A stretch of DNA of 64,000 nucleotides. It comes from Clostridia bacterium (GTDB lineage: Bacteria > Bacillota_A > Clostridia > TANB77 > CAG-508). Numbering within the stretch: position 1 is the stretch's first letter; each line of letters starts with the position of its first letter. This document shows, piece by piece, positions 27,412 through 36,020 of the stretch. The stretch spans positions 62,001 to 126,000 of the forward strand of contig JAAVZD010000004.1 of assembly GCA_022791475.1 (NCBI GenBank). The letters run 5' to 3'. Below the pieces are notes generated by a model. The model searched no databases. It worked only from the letters and a program-made list of their open reading frames with translations, and was not told the DNA's origin. The position numbers and the translations under genes were made by a program.

Positions 27412-28395
27412 ATGGAATTTCAAGTAAAAGTATTGATATTATCATTTATAATAACAGTAGCACTATCATTAGTAATAATACCAATACTAAGAAGATTAAA
27501 AGTAGGACAAATTGAAAGAGATGATGGACCAGAATCACACTTAAAAAAACAAGGAACCCCAACAATGGGAGGAATAATAATCGCAATTAGCATAGTAGTA
27601 ATATGTATAGGTTTATACTATTACTATACACACAAAACAATAGAACCACAAATTGCTAAAAATATGCTCGTTTTAATGCTAGCAAGTGTAGGTTTTGGAT
27701 TAGTAGGTTTTATAGATGACTTTAAAAAATTAATATTAAAAAATACAAAAGGCTTAAGACCTATGTCAAAGATGATAGGACTTTTAATAGTAGCAGTTGC
27801 ATATACTATATTTTTAGCTAAAATATTAGGTAATGGAACAGACATATATATTCCATTTGTTAAAACCACAGTAACAATGCCAATTTGGCTATACATACCA
27901 TTTGCAATAGTTGTAATGCTTGCAACTACAAATGCAATTAACTTAACAGACGGAATAGACGGGTTATCAAGCAGTGTTACAACAATAATACTTACATGTT
28001 TAACAGTAATAGGAATTATATTTGACTTAAAAGAAGTAACACTATTTGGTAGTAGTTTAGCAGGAGCTTGCTTAGGATTTTTATTATTTAATTTATATCC
28101 GTCAAAAATAATGATGGGAGATACAGGTTCACTACTTTTAGGAGGAGCAGTATCTGCAATGGCACTATACTTAAAAATGCCGCTATTATTGTTAATAATA
28201 GCAATAATACCATTATTAGAAACATTATCTGTAATGCTACAAGTAGTACACTATAAAAGGACTGGAAACAGAATATTTAAAATGGCACCACTACACCATC
28301 ATTTTGAATTATCAGGATGGAGAGAAAATAAAGTAGTTTCAGTATTTAGCATAGTAACACTAGTTGCATGCATAATAGGAATATTTGCAATTTAA
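27412..28395 (+). CDS. mraY: Phospho-N-acetylmuramoyl-pentapeptide transferase
   Basis: 327 residues, about ten transmembrane helices. Makes lipid I by transferring phospho-MurNAc-pentapeptide to undecaprenyl phosphate. Conserved features: KKQGTPTMGG near the start, GFIDDFKK, NLTDGIDGL and PLHHHFELSGW. ATG 27412 follows AGGAGG; the longer frame from 27385 would begin inside the repeat tract. Confidence 0.96.
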   Translation: MEFQVKVLILSFIITVALSLVIIPILRRLKVGQIERDDGPESHLKKQGTPTMGGIIIAISIVVICIGLYYYYTHKTIEPQIAKNMLVLMLASVGFGLVGFIDDFKKLILKNTKGLRPMSKMIGLLIVAVAYTIFLAKILGNGTDIYIPFVKTTVTMPIWLYIPFAIVVMLATTNAINLTDGIDGLSSSVTTIILTCLTVIGIIFDLKEVTLFGSSLAGACLGFLLFNLYPSKIMMGDTGSLLLGGAVSAMALYLKMPLLLLIIAIIPLLETLSVMLQVVHYKRTGNRIFKMAPLHHHFELSGWRENKVVSVFSIVTLVACIIGIFAI

Positions 28396-28416
28396 TTTGT
28401 AATATAAAAAGTAATC

Positions 28417-28620
28417 TGTAGGGGGTCGCACTTTGGGTGACCCGCCCTTCTAAGAAACTACCCAAATGAATAGTTAAATTGTAGGGGCTTAATCGGTAAG
28501 GAATACTAAAAAGAATTTACCGAATTACGCCCGGAAAAACAGAAAATTAAAAATATATATTTACTTATTTTAAATTGTAGGTGCAATTATCAATCGACCG
28601 CCCTTCGAAGAAATTACCTG
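28417..28620 (+). repeat. Cluster of three GTAGGGG-type repeats between mraY and ftsW
   Basis: Copies at 28417-28465 (GTAGGGGGTCGC...GGGTGACCCGCCCTTC), 28479-28534 (GTAGGGGCTTAATCGGTAAG with inverted TTACCGAATTACGCCC) and 28575-28619 (GTAGGTGCAATTATCAATCG...CTTCGAAGAAATTACC). A GAGTGAATAATAAAAAATG tract follows. No coding signal. Confidence 0.7.
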
Positions 28621-28687
28621 AGAGAAGAGTGAATAATAAAAAATGAAGAGTACAAAACTTTTCGAGTTTTGAAAGGAGAAAAAGACG

Positions 28688-29843
28688 ATGCCTAATACAA
28701 AGGTAGAAAATAAAAGAAAGACAAATCAAAAACAATTTGATTTTATATTATGCATAACCATATTTTTATTGTTAGCATTAGGTATTGTTATGGTACTATC
28801 AGCAAGTGCGCCTTCGTCACTTTCAGAATGGCGGAAATAGCTATCATTATGTAATAAACCAAGTATTTTTTGCAGTATTAGGCGTATTTTTAATGCTTAT
28901 AATATCTAAAATAGATTATAGAATTTATAAGAAATTATATAAAGTAGCCTACATACTTTCAATAATATTTCTTGCATTAGTTGTTGTACCTAAAATAGGT
29001 GTAGAAGTTAAAGGGGCGAAAAGATGGATAAATTTAGGGTTTGGGCGATTTCAACCATCAGAACTTGCAAAAATAGGGTTAATTGTATTTTATGCAACAT
29101 ATCTTTCAGACCATAGAACAGAATTAAACTCATTTTGGCTAGGTTTTGTAAAACCACTTATATATTTAATACCACCAATAGCAATATTATTCTTTATACA
29201 AGACCATTTAAGTGCATCAATTATAATTATAGCAATAGTAAGTATAATGATGATAATGGCAGGAAGTAAAACAAAATATTTCTTAACAGCTGGTGTAGCA
29301 GGAGGCTCGGCACTTGTATTTGGAATGTTAATGCTTGCACAAATAACAGGAAAGGGAGACTTCCGTTTAGCAAGGCTAACAACCTTTCTAGACCCATGGG
29401 CAGATGCAACAGGTGATGGATGGCAAGTAATACAAGGTTTATATGCTATAGGCTCAGGAGGATTATTTGGCGTAGGCTTAGGAAATAGTAAACAAAAGTA
29501 TTTATACATACCAGAACCACATAATGATTTTATATTTGCAGTATTAGCAGAAGAATTAGGATTTATTGGATGCTTGGCAGTTATTGCACTATTTGCAATA
29601 TTTGTATGGAGGGGAATAGTAATTTCAATGAAAGCAAAAGATTGCTTTGGAAGTTTATTAGCAGTAGGAATAACATCATTAATAGGACTTCAAGCAATAA
29701 TGAATATAGCAGTTGTTACATCATCAATGCCAGCAACAGGTATATCGCTACCATTCTTCAGTTATGGTGGAACAGCACTAGTAATATTACTATGTAGCTG
29801 TGGAATATTATTGAACATATCACGTTCTAGTTCTAAGGTGTAG
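28688..29843 (+). CDS. ftsW: FtsW/RodA-type lipid II polymerase, +1 frameshift at 28832
   Basis: SEDS-family peptidoglycan glycosyltransferase, about ten membrane helices. ATG 28688 follows GAAAGGAGAAAAAG. The 0-frame reads into the first helix (LGIVMVLSASAPSS) and stops at TAG 28838 after CGG at 28832. Skipping the C gives GNSYHYVINQVFFAVLG, the expected first loop and second helix, and keeps one frame to the end. Core motifs follow: GAKRWINLG, QPSELAKI, DHLSASI, FSYGGTALV. The reconstructed 384 residues are normal. Position between mraY and murG supports FtsW. The stop TAG at 29841 lies in a GTAGGGGGT repeat start. Confidence 0.9.
28832..28834 (+). other. CGG +1 shift site in ftsW
   Basis: The reading frame is TGG CGG AAA TAG. 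Skipping the C gives GGA AAT AGC TAT (G-N-S-Y), joining helix 1 to helix 2. Confidence 0.8.
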
Positions 29844-29932
29844 GGGGTGCTGAAAGCGAAGAGTGAATAGTATAAAATTGAGGTTTGTTGTAGGGGTGAT
29901 TATCAATCGCTCGCTCTTCGAAGACATTGCTT
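29840..29932 (+). repeat. GTAGGGG-type repeats after ftsW
   Basis: A short GTGTAGGGGGTGCTG overlaps the ftsW stop, then a fuller copy at 29888-29932 (TTGTAGGGGTGATTATCAATCG...CTTCGAAGACATTGC). A GAATAATGAATAGTGAATAATG tract leads to the murG ribosome site. Confidence 0.65.
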
Positions 29933-29978
29933 AAATGAATAATGAATAGTGAATAATGTTTAGGATAGGAGGAAAGCT

Positions 29979-31094
29979 ATGCGAGTAATTGTTGCGGCGG
30001 CTGGTACAGGAGGACATATTAATCCGGGGCTAGCAATTGCTAATAAAATAAAACTTGAAGAGCCAAATTCTGAAATAATGTTTATAGGTACATCGAGAGG
30101 CTTAGAAAATGATTTAGTACCAAGAGCAGGGTATCAATTAAAAACAATACAAGCATATGGTTTAAGTAAGAAAATTTCAATTGAAAATATAAAAAAATTA
30201 TATAAAACCTTTAAAGGTTATGGAGAAGCAAAGAAAATAATAAAGGAATTTAAACCAGATATTGTAATAGGAACAGGAGGCTATATTTGTGGAGCAACAA
30301 TTACAGCTGCGCACAAATTAGGTATTCCAACACTATTACATGAAAGTAACGCATTTCCAGGAAAAGCAGTAACAATGCTTGCAAAAAAAACAGATTGTAT
30401 ATTAGTATCATTCAAAGAAGCAAAAGAAAGAATAAAAAATGCAAAAAAAGTAGTACATACAGGTACGCCAGTAAAAATAAAAAAGGAAGACTACACTGAA
30501 AGTGAAAAAATAAATATAAAGTCTAAATTAAACTTAGACTTAAATAAACCAATTGTATTAGTTTTTGGAGGAAGCCAAGGAGCACAAGCTATAAATGAAG
30601 CAATAATACAAATAGCAAATAGAAAATTAAATAAAGCTTATCAAATAATGTGGGCAACAGGGCCAGAACAATATGAAATAATAAAAGAACAATTTGAAGA
30701 TTTAAATTTAAATATTAAAACAATAAAAAATATGACAATAGTTCCATATATTTATAATATGGAAGAAGTTATGAATATATCAGATATAATAGTTGCAAGA
30801 AGCGGGGCAATGACAATAACTGAAATTTCAAATTTGGGAAAACCATCTATATTAGTGCCACTACCAAACGTAAGTAATGACCACCAACTATATAATGCAA
30901 AAGTATTAGAAAAAATAGGAGCAGCAAAAATAATACTAAATAAAGATTTAAAAGCAGAGAATTTAAATAATGAAATAGAAAATATAATAAATAACTCACA
31001 ACATATGAAAGAAATGGGGATAAAGGCAAAGAAAAATTCAGTAGAAAATGTTGAACAAAAAATATATAATGAAATAAAAAAAATAGTAAAATAA
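29979..31094 (+). CDS. murG: UDP-GlcNAc:lipid I N-acetylglucosaminyltransferase
   Basis: 371 residues. GT28 glycosyltransferase that converts lipid I to lipid II on the inner membrane face. The N-terminal AAAGTGGHINPGLAIA loop, GTGGYICG, HESNAFPGKA, VFGGSQGAQ, ARSGAMTITE and PLPNVSNDHQ are all present. AGGAGGAAAG precedes ATG 29979. Last gene of the local wall cluster, ending in a terminator shared with the convergent minus-strand gene. Confidence 0.96.
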   Translation: MRVIVAAAGTGGHINPGLAIANKIKLEEPNSEIMFIGTSRGLENDLVPRAGYQLKTIQAYGLSKKISIENIKKLYKTFKGYGEAKKIIKEFKPDIVIGTGGYICGATITAAHKLGIPTLLHESNAFPGKAVTMLAKKTDCILVSFKEAKERIKNAKKVVHTGTPVKIKKEDYTESEKINIKSKLNLDLNKPIVLVFGGSQGAQAINEAIIQIANRKLNKAYQIMWATGPEQYEIIKEQFEDLNLNIKTIKNMTIVPYIYNMEEVMNISDIIVARSGAMTITEISNLGKPSILVPLPNVSNDHQLYNAKVLEKIGAAKIILNKDLKAENLNNEIENIINNSQHMKEMGIKAKKNSVENVEQKIYNEIKKIVK

Positions 31095-31120
31095 AAAAAT
31101 GCATAAACTGCATTTTTTTA
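31093..31120. terminator. Bidirectional terminator between murG and the zincin gene
   Basis: AAAAAAATGCA-TAAAC-TGCATTTTTTT. On the minus strand it starts right at the stop codon reached after a +1 shift in the zincin gene. Confidence 0.85.
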
Positions 31121-32213
31121 TTTTACTTTTATAAAGTCCATTTCTTGTCCGTTTAATACCAATAAGTGCACGTATTTTTTGAAGTATAATTTCAAAAATA
31201 CTTCTAGTATATGGAACAAGTGCAAGTTCTATGTTAGATACTGCTTCATATTTCTCATCTAATTTAATCATCATATTAATATAATAATCATTGAAAAATG
31301 TGTAATTTTCAGTAGTACCTAGTAAATCTCTATAATGGTATAATTTCTTTCTATAATCTTCAATTTCTTGTAAAGAATAAACATTACTTAATGCTCTATC
31401 AAAATAAGATTTTATGATAAGGTTTTGTGTTTCAAAGAATATATTTTTAATAGAATTTTTATATATTCCAATTTTAGTAGAAGCATTTGCAATAAATGTA
31501 TCACTAAGAAAATCTTTTTCTAATTTATTTGATAGAGAAACCATTTTTTCCTCTATTTTTATTATTTTATCTAAATTTGCATTAATTTTATAAAAGCTTT
31601 TTTCGCCTAATAATGAAATTAATGATTTAACGAATTTAAAATTACTATTTAAGGTGCTATCAAATAGAATATTTTCTCCTGTTATATATGAAAGTTGGTT
31701 AACTAAGTTACAAATTATAGGGTATAAGCTAGGTGTATTAGTATTAAATTCAATATCATAATATTTTACAGATTCAACATCGTTATTTAATGCTTTTGCA
31801 GCAATTAGTTGAACGGCTGCTTCGTTTAAAGCCATTCCATGAACCCTAAAGCCTGTAAAATCACAAAGTCCAAGTCTGTATAATAAATTATTTTTATCTT
31901 TTACTTCTTGATAAGCATGTATGAATTCATGAACTGCATATCTTTTCATTTCATGAATAGATAACCCATTTTTAAAATATATAGAAGAGTTTTTATAAAA
32001 ATAGCTTGCTTCTCCCATACTGCTAGGAATATCAGCTATAAACATAGGAGTGTTAGAAATTTTTATAAATAAATTGTGATAATTTAGTCCATAAAAAGGA
32101 AGTGCAGATATAAGCTTTTCTGCAACATATTTTGCAATTAAAGTTATACTTAAGGTATCTAAAGGCTTAATAACTGTAATGCCATCCTTTTTTAAGTCTT
32201 TTTCTATATTCAT
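31118..32213 (-). CDS. Putative HExxH metallopeptidase, +1 frameshift near the C-terminus
   Basis: 364 residues as reconstructed. The middle holds HEFIHAYQE, a zincin HExxH motif, followed by a conserved-looking RVHGMALNEAAVQLIAAK in which NEAAVQ may give the third ligand. No clear signal peptide; the family is unknown to me. ATG 32213 follows GGAGAAATATA. In the 0-frame the gene runs through its own terminator and 57 bases into the end of murG. Skipping the C of the in-frame CGG at 31151-31149 gives GQEMDFIKVK and a TAA at 31120-31118, exactly before the hairpin. This is why the shifted end is preferred. Confidence 0.7.
31149..31151 (-). other. CGG +1 shift site in the zincin gene
   Basis: On the minus strand AAA CGG ACA AGA. 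Skipping the C gives GGA CAA GAA ATG and a stop 11 codons after the CGG that abuts the terminator. It is the only minus-strand site. Confidence 0.65.
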
Positions 32214-32226
32214 TATATTTCTCCTT

Positions 32227-32425
32227 TGTAGGGTCGAGCATAACTCGCCTAAGTAATGAAATTAATTTATTTCTTATATATTATACAATATAATTAAGAA
32301 TATAGAGTTACAGCTGTATTAAAGTTTTATTACATTTTAGTTACTATAATTAAAGATTAAAAGAATATATTAAATTATTGTAGGGGTCGCTGCCATCGGC
32401 TATCCGTTCTTTGAAGAAATTACTT
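32227..32425 (+). repeat. Two GTAGGGTCG-type repeats in a gene-free stretch before ldh
   Basis: A short form at 32227-32250 and a fuller form at 32379-32425 (TTGTAGGGGTCGCTGCCATCGGC...TTTGAAGAAATTACTTAAATA). AT-rich sequence lies between and after, up to a TATAAT at about 32520. Confidence 0.6.
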
Positions 32426-32568
32426 AAATAAATAATATTAACATATAAAATAGTCTGCTTCCAACTTCAAATCTCCTATAAGAATAAAATGTTTTTAGTG
32501 TTATAAAATAAAAAAAGTGGTATAATATATAAGAAAGAAAAAAGAGAAGAGGAAAGAGGAGATTTAAT

Positions 32569-33528
32569 ATGAAAGATGGAAAAATTGTTCTAGTAGGAAC
32601 AGGCTTTGTTGGAATGAGTATGGCATATTCGATGCTTAACAGAGGTGGTATTGGAGAACTTGTTTTAATAGATATTGATAAAGAAAAAACTGTAGGTGAA
32701 GAAATGGATTTATCTCATGGACTTCCTTTTGCACCACAAAAAATGGTAATAAAAGCTGGAGATTATACTGATTGTAAAGACGCAGAAATAGTAGTTGTTA
32801 CAGCAGGTGTTGCTCAAAAGCCAGGGCAAACAAGGCTAGAACTTGCAGAGGTAAATACTAAAATAGTAAAAGAAATAACTAAAAATATAATGGCTAGTGG
32901 GTTTAATGGAATAATAATAGTAGCAAGTAATCCTGTCGATTTAATGGCATATGTAGTTTATAAAGTTTCAGGTCTTCCTAAAAATAAAGTAATAGGTTCA
33001 GGAACAGTACTAGATACAGCAAGGTTAAGATATATGATAGCAGATTATATGGATGTTTCTAGTAAAAATGTTCATGCATATATAATGGGAGAACATGGAG
33101 ATTCATCATTTGTACCTTGGTCACATTGCTATGTAGGATGTAAGAAATTAACCGATATAGTAAAAGATAAAGGAAGACCAATAGAAGATTTAGAGAAAAT
33201 ACATCAAAATGTTATAAATGCAGCATATGAAATAATAAATAGAAAAAAAGCTACTTATTATGGAATAGGAATGAGCCTAAATAGATTAGTAAGGGCAATA
33301 TTAGATAATGAAAATTCAATATTAACAGTATCAACATATTTAGAAAATGGAGAATATGGGCAAAATGATGTATATATAGGAGTTCCAGCAGTAATTAATC
33401 AAAATGGAGTAAGGGAATTAATGCAATTAGAATTAAATAACGAAGAACAAGGAAAACTAAATAATAGTTGTAATTTAATAAAGAAAATGAGAGAGGATTC
33501 TATTGAGAAAATAATAAAAGAAAAATAG
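32569..33528 (+). CDS. ldh: L-lactate dehydrogenase
   Basis: 319 residues. NAD-dependent interconversion of pyruvate and L-lactate. The N-terminal VLVGTGFVGMS is the Rossmann glycine loop, followed by DLSHG, AQKPGQTRLEL (Gln and Arg that select pyruvate over oxaloacetate), SNPVDLMAY, GSGTVLDTARLRY and catalytic His in GEHGDSSFVPWS. All support LDH rather than malate dehydrogenase. GAGGAAAGAGGAG precedes the ATG. Monocistronic, with a hairpin after the stop. Confidence 0.94.
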   Translation: MKDGKIVLVGTGFVGMSMAYSMLNRGGIGELVLIDIDKEKTVGEEMDLSHGLPFAPQKMVIKAGDYTDCKDAEIVVVTAGVAQKPGQTRLELAEVNTKIVKEITKNIMASGFNGIIIVASNPVDLMAYVVYKVSGLPKNKVIGSGTVLDTARLRYMIADYMDVSSKNVHAYIMGEHGDSSFVPWSHCYVGCKKLTDIVKDKGRPIEDLEKIHQNVINAAYEIINRKKATYYGIGMSLNRLVRAILDNENSILTVSTYLENGEYGQNDVYIGVPAVINQNGVRELMQLELNNEEQGKLNNSCNLIKKMREDSIEKIIKEK

Positions 33529-33549
33529 ATAAACCGTCAATGCATTTTG

Positions 33550-33586
33550 AATTTTCACTAAATAATAGATTTATTTAGTGAAAATT
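33550..33586 (+). terminator. 16-bp perfect hairpin after ldh
   Basis: Arms 33550-33565 and 33571-33586 with a TAGAT loop. No long T run follows, so termination efficiency is unsure. The stretch 33587-33987 holds no credible gene; a 63-codon minus frame at 33765-33956 lacks a ribosome site. Confidence 0.65.
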
Positions 33587-33987
33587 TGAACTATGTATAA
33601 TTTTGGATTGCCATCTTCTCTATGGAGGCAGGCTCAGAACCTAATTTCCTTAAAAAAATCATTTTTTGTAAATACTATCATTAGGTAATAAATTTAATTT
33701 AATATACTTTAGCATTTCTTAGATAAAATTCATTAATTGCGACCATTTAACTGTTTTTCTAAAGTTATGTGGTCGTTAACTTTTTAAAAAAGAAAATAAA
33801 TCTTTTTATTTTAACATTAAACATCCACCTTCCTACTATTACTAAATTTCCTATTTTTATACAGTTAGGGTGAAATATTCGTTTATAAACTATCAAGGTG
33901 ATATTATCATAAATTAAATACAGTTTTTTAAAAAAAGTGGTTGACTTTTTATTCAAAATAAGTTAAAATATAAAGTGCTTGTAACAT

Positions 33988-34065
33988 GGTGGATTTAGCG
34001 TAGTTGGTTAACGCGCCAGTTTGTGGCACTGGAGACCATGGGTTCGAGTCCCATATTCCACCCCA
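33988..34065 (+). tRNA. tRNA-His (GTG)
   Basis: Acceptor GTGGATT pairs with ATTCCAC with one T-T mismatch at pair 6-67. An extra 5' G at 33988 faces C73, the usual His identity feature. Anticodon loop TTGTGGC gives GTG. CCA is encoded at 34063-34065. Confidence 0.92.
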
Positions 34066-34116
34066 TTTATTTTAAAAAGAATAATATGATTATTTTTGAT
34101 CATAATAATAAAACAT

Positions 34117-34191
34117 TGGGCTGTAGCCAAGCGGTAAGGCACCAGACTTTGACTCTGGCATGCGCTAGTTCGAATCTAGCCAGCCCAGCCA
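34117..34191 (+). tRNA. tRNA-Gln (TTG)
   Basis: Acceptor TGGGCTG pairs with CAGCCCA, discriminator G and encoded CCA. The anticodon loop CTTTGAC gives TTG. T-loop TTCGAAT is normal. Likely co-transcribed with tRNA-His. Confidence 0.93.
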
Positions 34192-34457
34192 TAGAAATAT
34201 TCACATAAGTGAATGTTTTTTTATGAAAAATGAATAATAAAAAAGCAAGCAATAAATATAATTAATATTTGAAATGCAATATTAATTATACTAATCTCTT
34301 AAATATTATATAAATATATTGCAAAATTATATTAAAAATACTTGCAGTATATATAAAAATATGATATCTTTTGTAAAGATAAATTCTAAAAGCTTCTCTG
34401 CAATGTATCATGGGTAACTAGTAAACAACACAATTAATATTGGAGGAGGAATATGCT

Positions 34458-34859
34458 ATGGTAAATGAAAAATACTTATTAGCAGCAAAAAAATTAGCAG
34501 AAAGAAATAAAAATCGGCTAAGCACAAATTATAGCCTAAAAGAAAAAGAAACAGATGAACTTTTTTATTGGATTATGAGTAGACTTGAGTGGCATGTACA
34601 GGGTTGTTGGCCAGCAAAAAAATATCATGATTTAATAATATATATAACAAGAGGGGATAAGGATGAAAAAGTATTATTAAATCATGGTAGAGTATCAGGA
34701 TATATGTCACAATATGTTAAGGGAGAAATATTTGATGATGTTATAAAAGATATTGTCAATATTTTTAATGAAATTGGCAAGAATGAAGAAGAAGGGTATT
34801 CCTTTTCAGCCAAATACTTAGAAGGCACTTTTGTAATTCATATGGTTACTGAAGTATAA
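34458..34859 (+). CDS. Conserved-looking protein of unknown function, 133 residues
   Basis: ATG 34458 follows a strong GGAGGAGGAA. The product is soluble, mixed alpha/beta, with WIMSRLEWHVQGCWPAKKYHDLIIYITRGD as its most distinctive part; I do not recognise the family. Codon 20 is CGG, read as Arg (KNRLSTNY); a +1 shift there would stop at once. The leader contains GGGTAACTAGTAAAC, similar to leaders of the small gene at 24647 and the membrane gene at 46669. Accessory-type gene between the tRNAs and a radical SAM gene. Confidence 0.68.
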   Translation: MVNEKYLLAAKKLAERNKNRLSTNYSLKEKETDELFYWIMSRLEWHVQGCWPAKKYHDLIIYITRGDKDEKVLLNHGRVSGYMSQYVKGEIFDDVIKDIVNIFNEIGKNEEEGYSFSAKYLEGTFVIHMVTEV

Positions 34860-34902
34860 AAAAGATATAGATAGAAGATTAACCTTCTATCTATATCTTT
34901 TT
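34858..34902 (+). terminator. Intrinsic terminator
   Basis: AAAAGATATAGATAGAAG-loop-CTTCTATCTATATCTTTT, an 18-bp stem starting at the stop codon of the preceding gene. Confidence 0.9.
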
Positions 34903-34967
34903 ACATAATAAAATATGTTGTCATAGAAGATAGCTATAGAAAAATTTTAAACGACTTAAAAAATATA

Positions 34968-34996
34968 TTGCACGTTAATTAAAAATCTAATATAAT
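34968..34996 (+). promoter_or_regulatory. Promoter giving a leaderless radical SAM transcript
   Basis: TTGCAC, 17-base spacer, TATAAT ending at 34996. The ATG at 35003 sits where transcription should start, and no ribosome site lies upstream. Confidence 0.7.
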
Positions 34997-35002
34997 AACA
35001 AT

Positions 35003-35914
35003 ATGAATGATATGGAAAGATATAGACACTTAAATGAATATTATAAAGAAAAGTTTGGAGAGCGTACTCTAAAAATATGTGTAGATGGAGGATTTACATG
35101 CCCTAATAGAGATGGAAGCAAAGGATATGGAGGTTGTATTTATTGTAGTGAAAAAGGCTCTGGTGAATTAATAAACAATTGTGGTGACATTGAAAAACAA
35201 GTAAAACACTATTTCACAACATATAGAGCTGAAAGGGCTAATAAATTTATAGTATATTTTCAGAACTTTACAAATACATATGATACAATTGAAAACTTAA
35301 AGAAAAAGTATGACTCTGCCTTAGTAGATGATAGAATAGTAGGAATTTCAATAGGAACAAGGCCAGATTGTATTACTGAAGAAATTGCAGAATTATTAAA
35401 AACATATACAAACAAATATTATGTATGTGTAGAATTAGGACTTCAAACAAGTAATGACAAAATAGGAAACTTAATTAATCGTGGATACACAAGCAAACAA
35501 TTTACTGAAGCAGTTAATATTCTAAATAAATATGATATTGATGTAGTAGCACACATAATGGTAGGTTTACCAACTGAAACAAAACAAGATATTGAAGACA
35601 CAGTAAATTTTATAAATAGTCATAAACTAGAAGGAGTTAAAATTCACTCAACATATGTAGTAGAAAACACAAAACTTGCTGATATGTATAAAAATGGAGA
35701 ATATAAAGCTTTAGATTTAGATGATTATATAGAAACATTAATTGATATAATGACACATTTAAGACCTGAATTTATAATTCATAGAATATCAGGAGACGCA
35801 CCAAAAGACATTCTATTAGCACCATATTGGAACAAGCATAAAATGTGGATATTACACGGCTTTGAAAAAAGATTTAGAGCACGTGATTTATGGCAAGGAA
35901 AATACTACAAATAG
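35003..35914 (+). CDS. Radical SAM protein, TIGR01212 / YtqA-YhcC family
   Basis: 303 residues. The [4Fe-4S] cluster motif appears in FTCPNRDGSKGYGGCIYC, an atypical spacing typical of this family. Later features are GISIGTRPDC, CVELGLQTS, VVAHIMVGLPTET and KIHSTYVVENTKLAD. The reaction is not established; members have been linked to tRNA or cofactor chemistry. It probably has a leaderless mRNA, since the -10 box ends 6 bases before the ATG. Confidence 0.88.
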   Translation: MNDMERYRHLNEYYKEKFGERTLKICVDGGFTCPNRDGSKGYGGCIYCSEKGSGELINNCGDIEKQVKHYFTTYRAERANKFIVYFQNFTNTYDTIENLKKKYDSALVDDRIVGISIGTRPDCITEEIAELLKTYTNKYYVCVELGLQTSNDKIGNLINRGYTSKQFTEAVNILNKYDIDVVAHIMVGLPTETKQDIEDTVNFINSHKLEGVKIHSTYVVENTKLADMYKNGEYKALDLDDYIETLIDIMTHLRPEFIIHRISGDAPKDILLAPYWNKHKMWILHGFEKRFRARDLWQGKYYK

Positions 35915-35960
35915 TAAAAAATAAATAGTAAATTGTTAAAAGCACAAATTAGAAATTTAA

Positions 35961-35999
35961 TGTAGGGGCTTAATCGGTAAGAAATACCGAATTACGCAC
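35961..35999 (+). repeat. GTAGGGGCTTAATCGGTAAG repeat variant
   Basis: GTAGGGGCTTAATCGGTAAG with inverted ATACCGAATTACGCAC; same variant as at 28479-28534. It abuts the ribosome site of the next gene. Confidence 0.7.
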
Positions 36000-36020
36000 A
36001 AAATAGTAAGGAGATAATAA

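Noticed and set aside
33765..33956. 63-codon minus-strand frame
   Set aside because: No ribosome site, low-complexity content, and it overlaps the tRNA upstream region.
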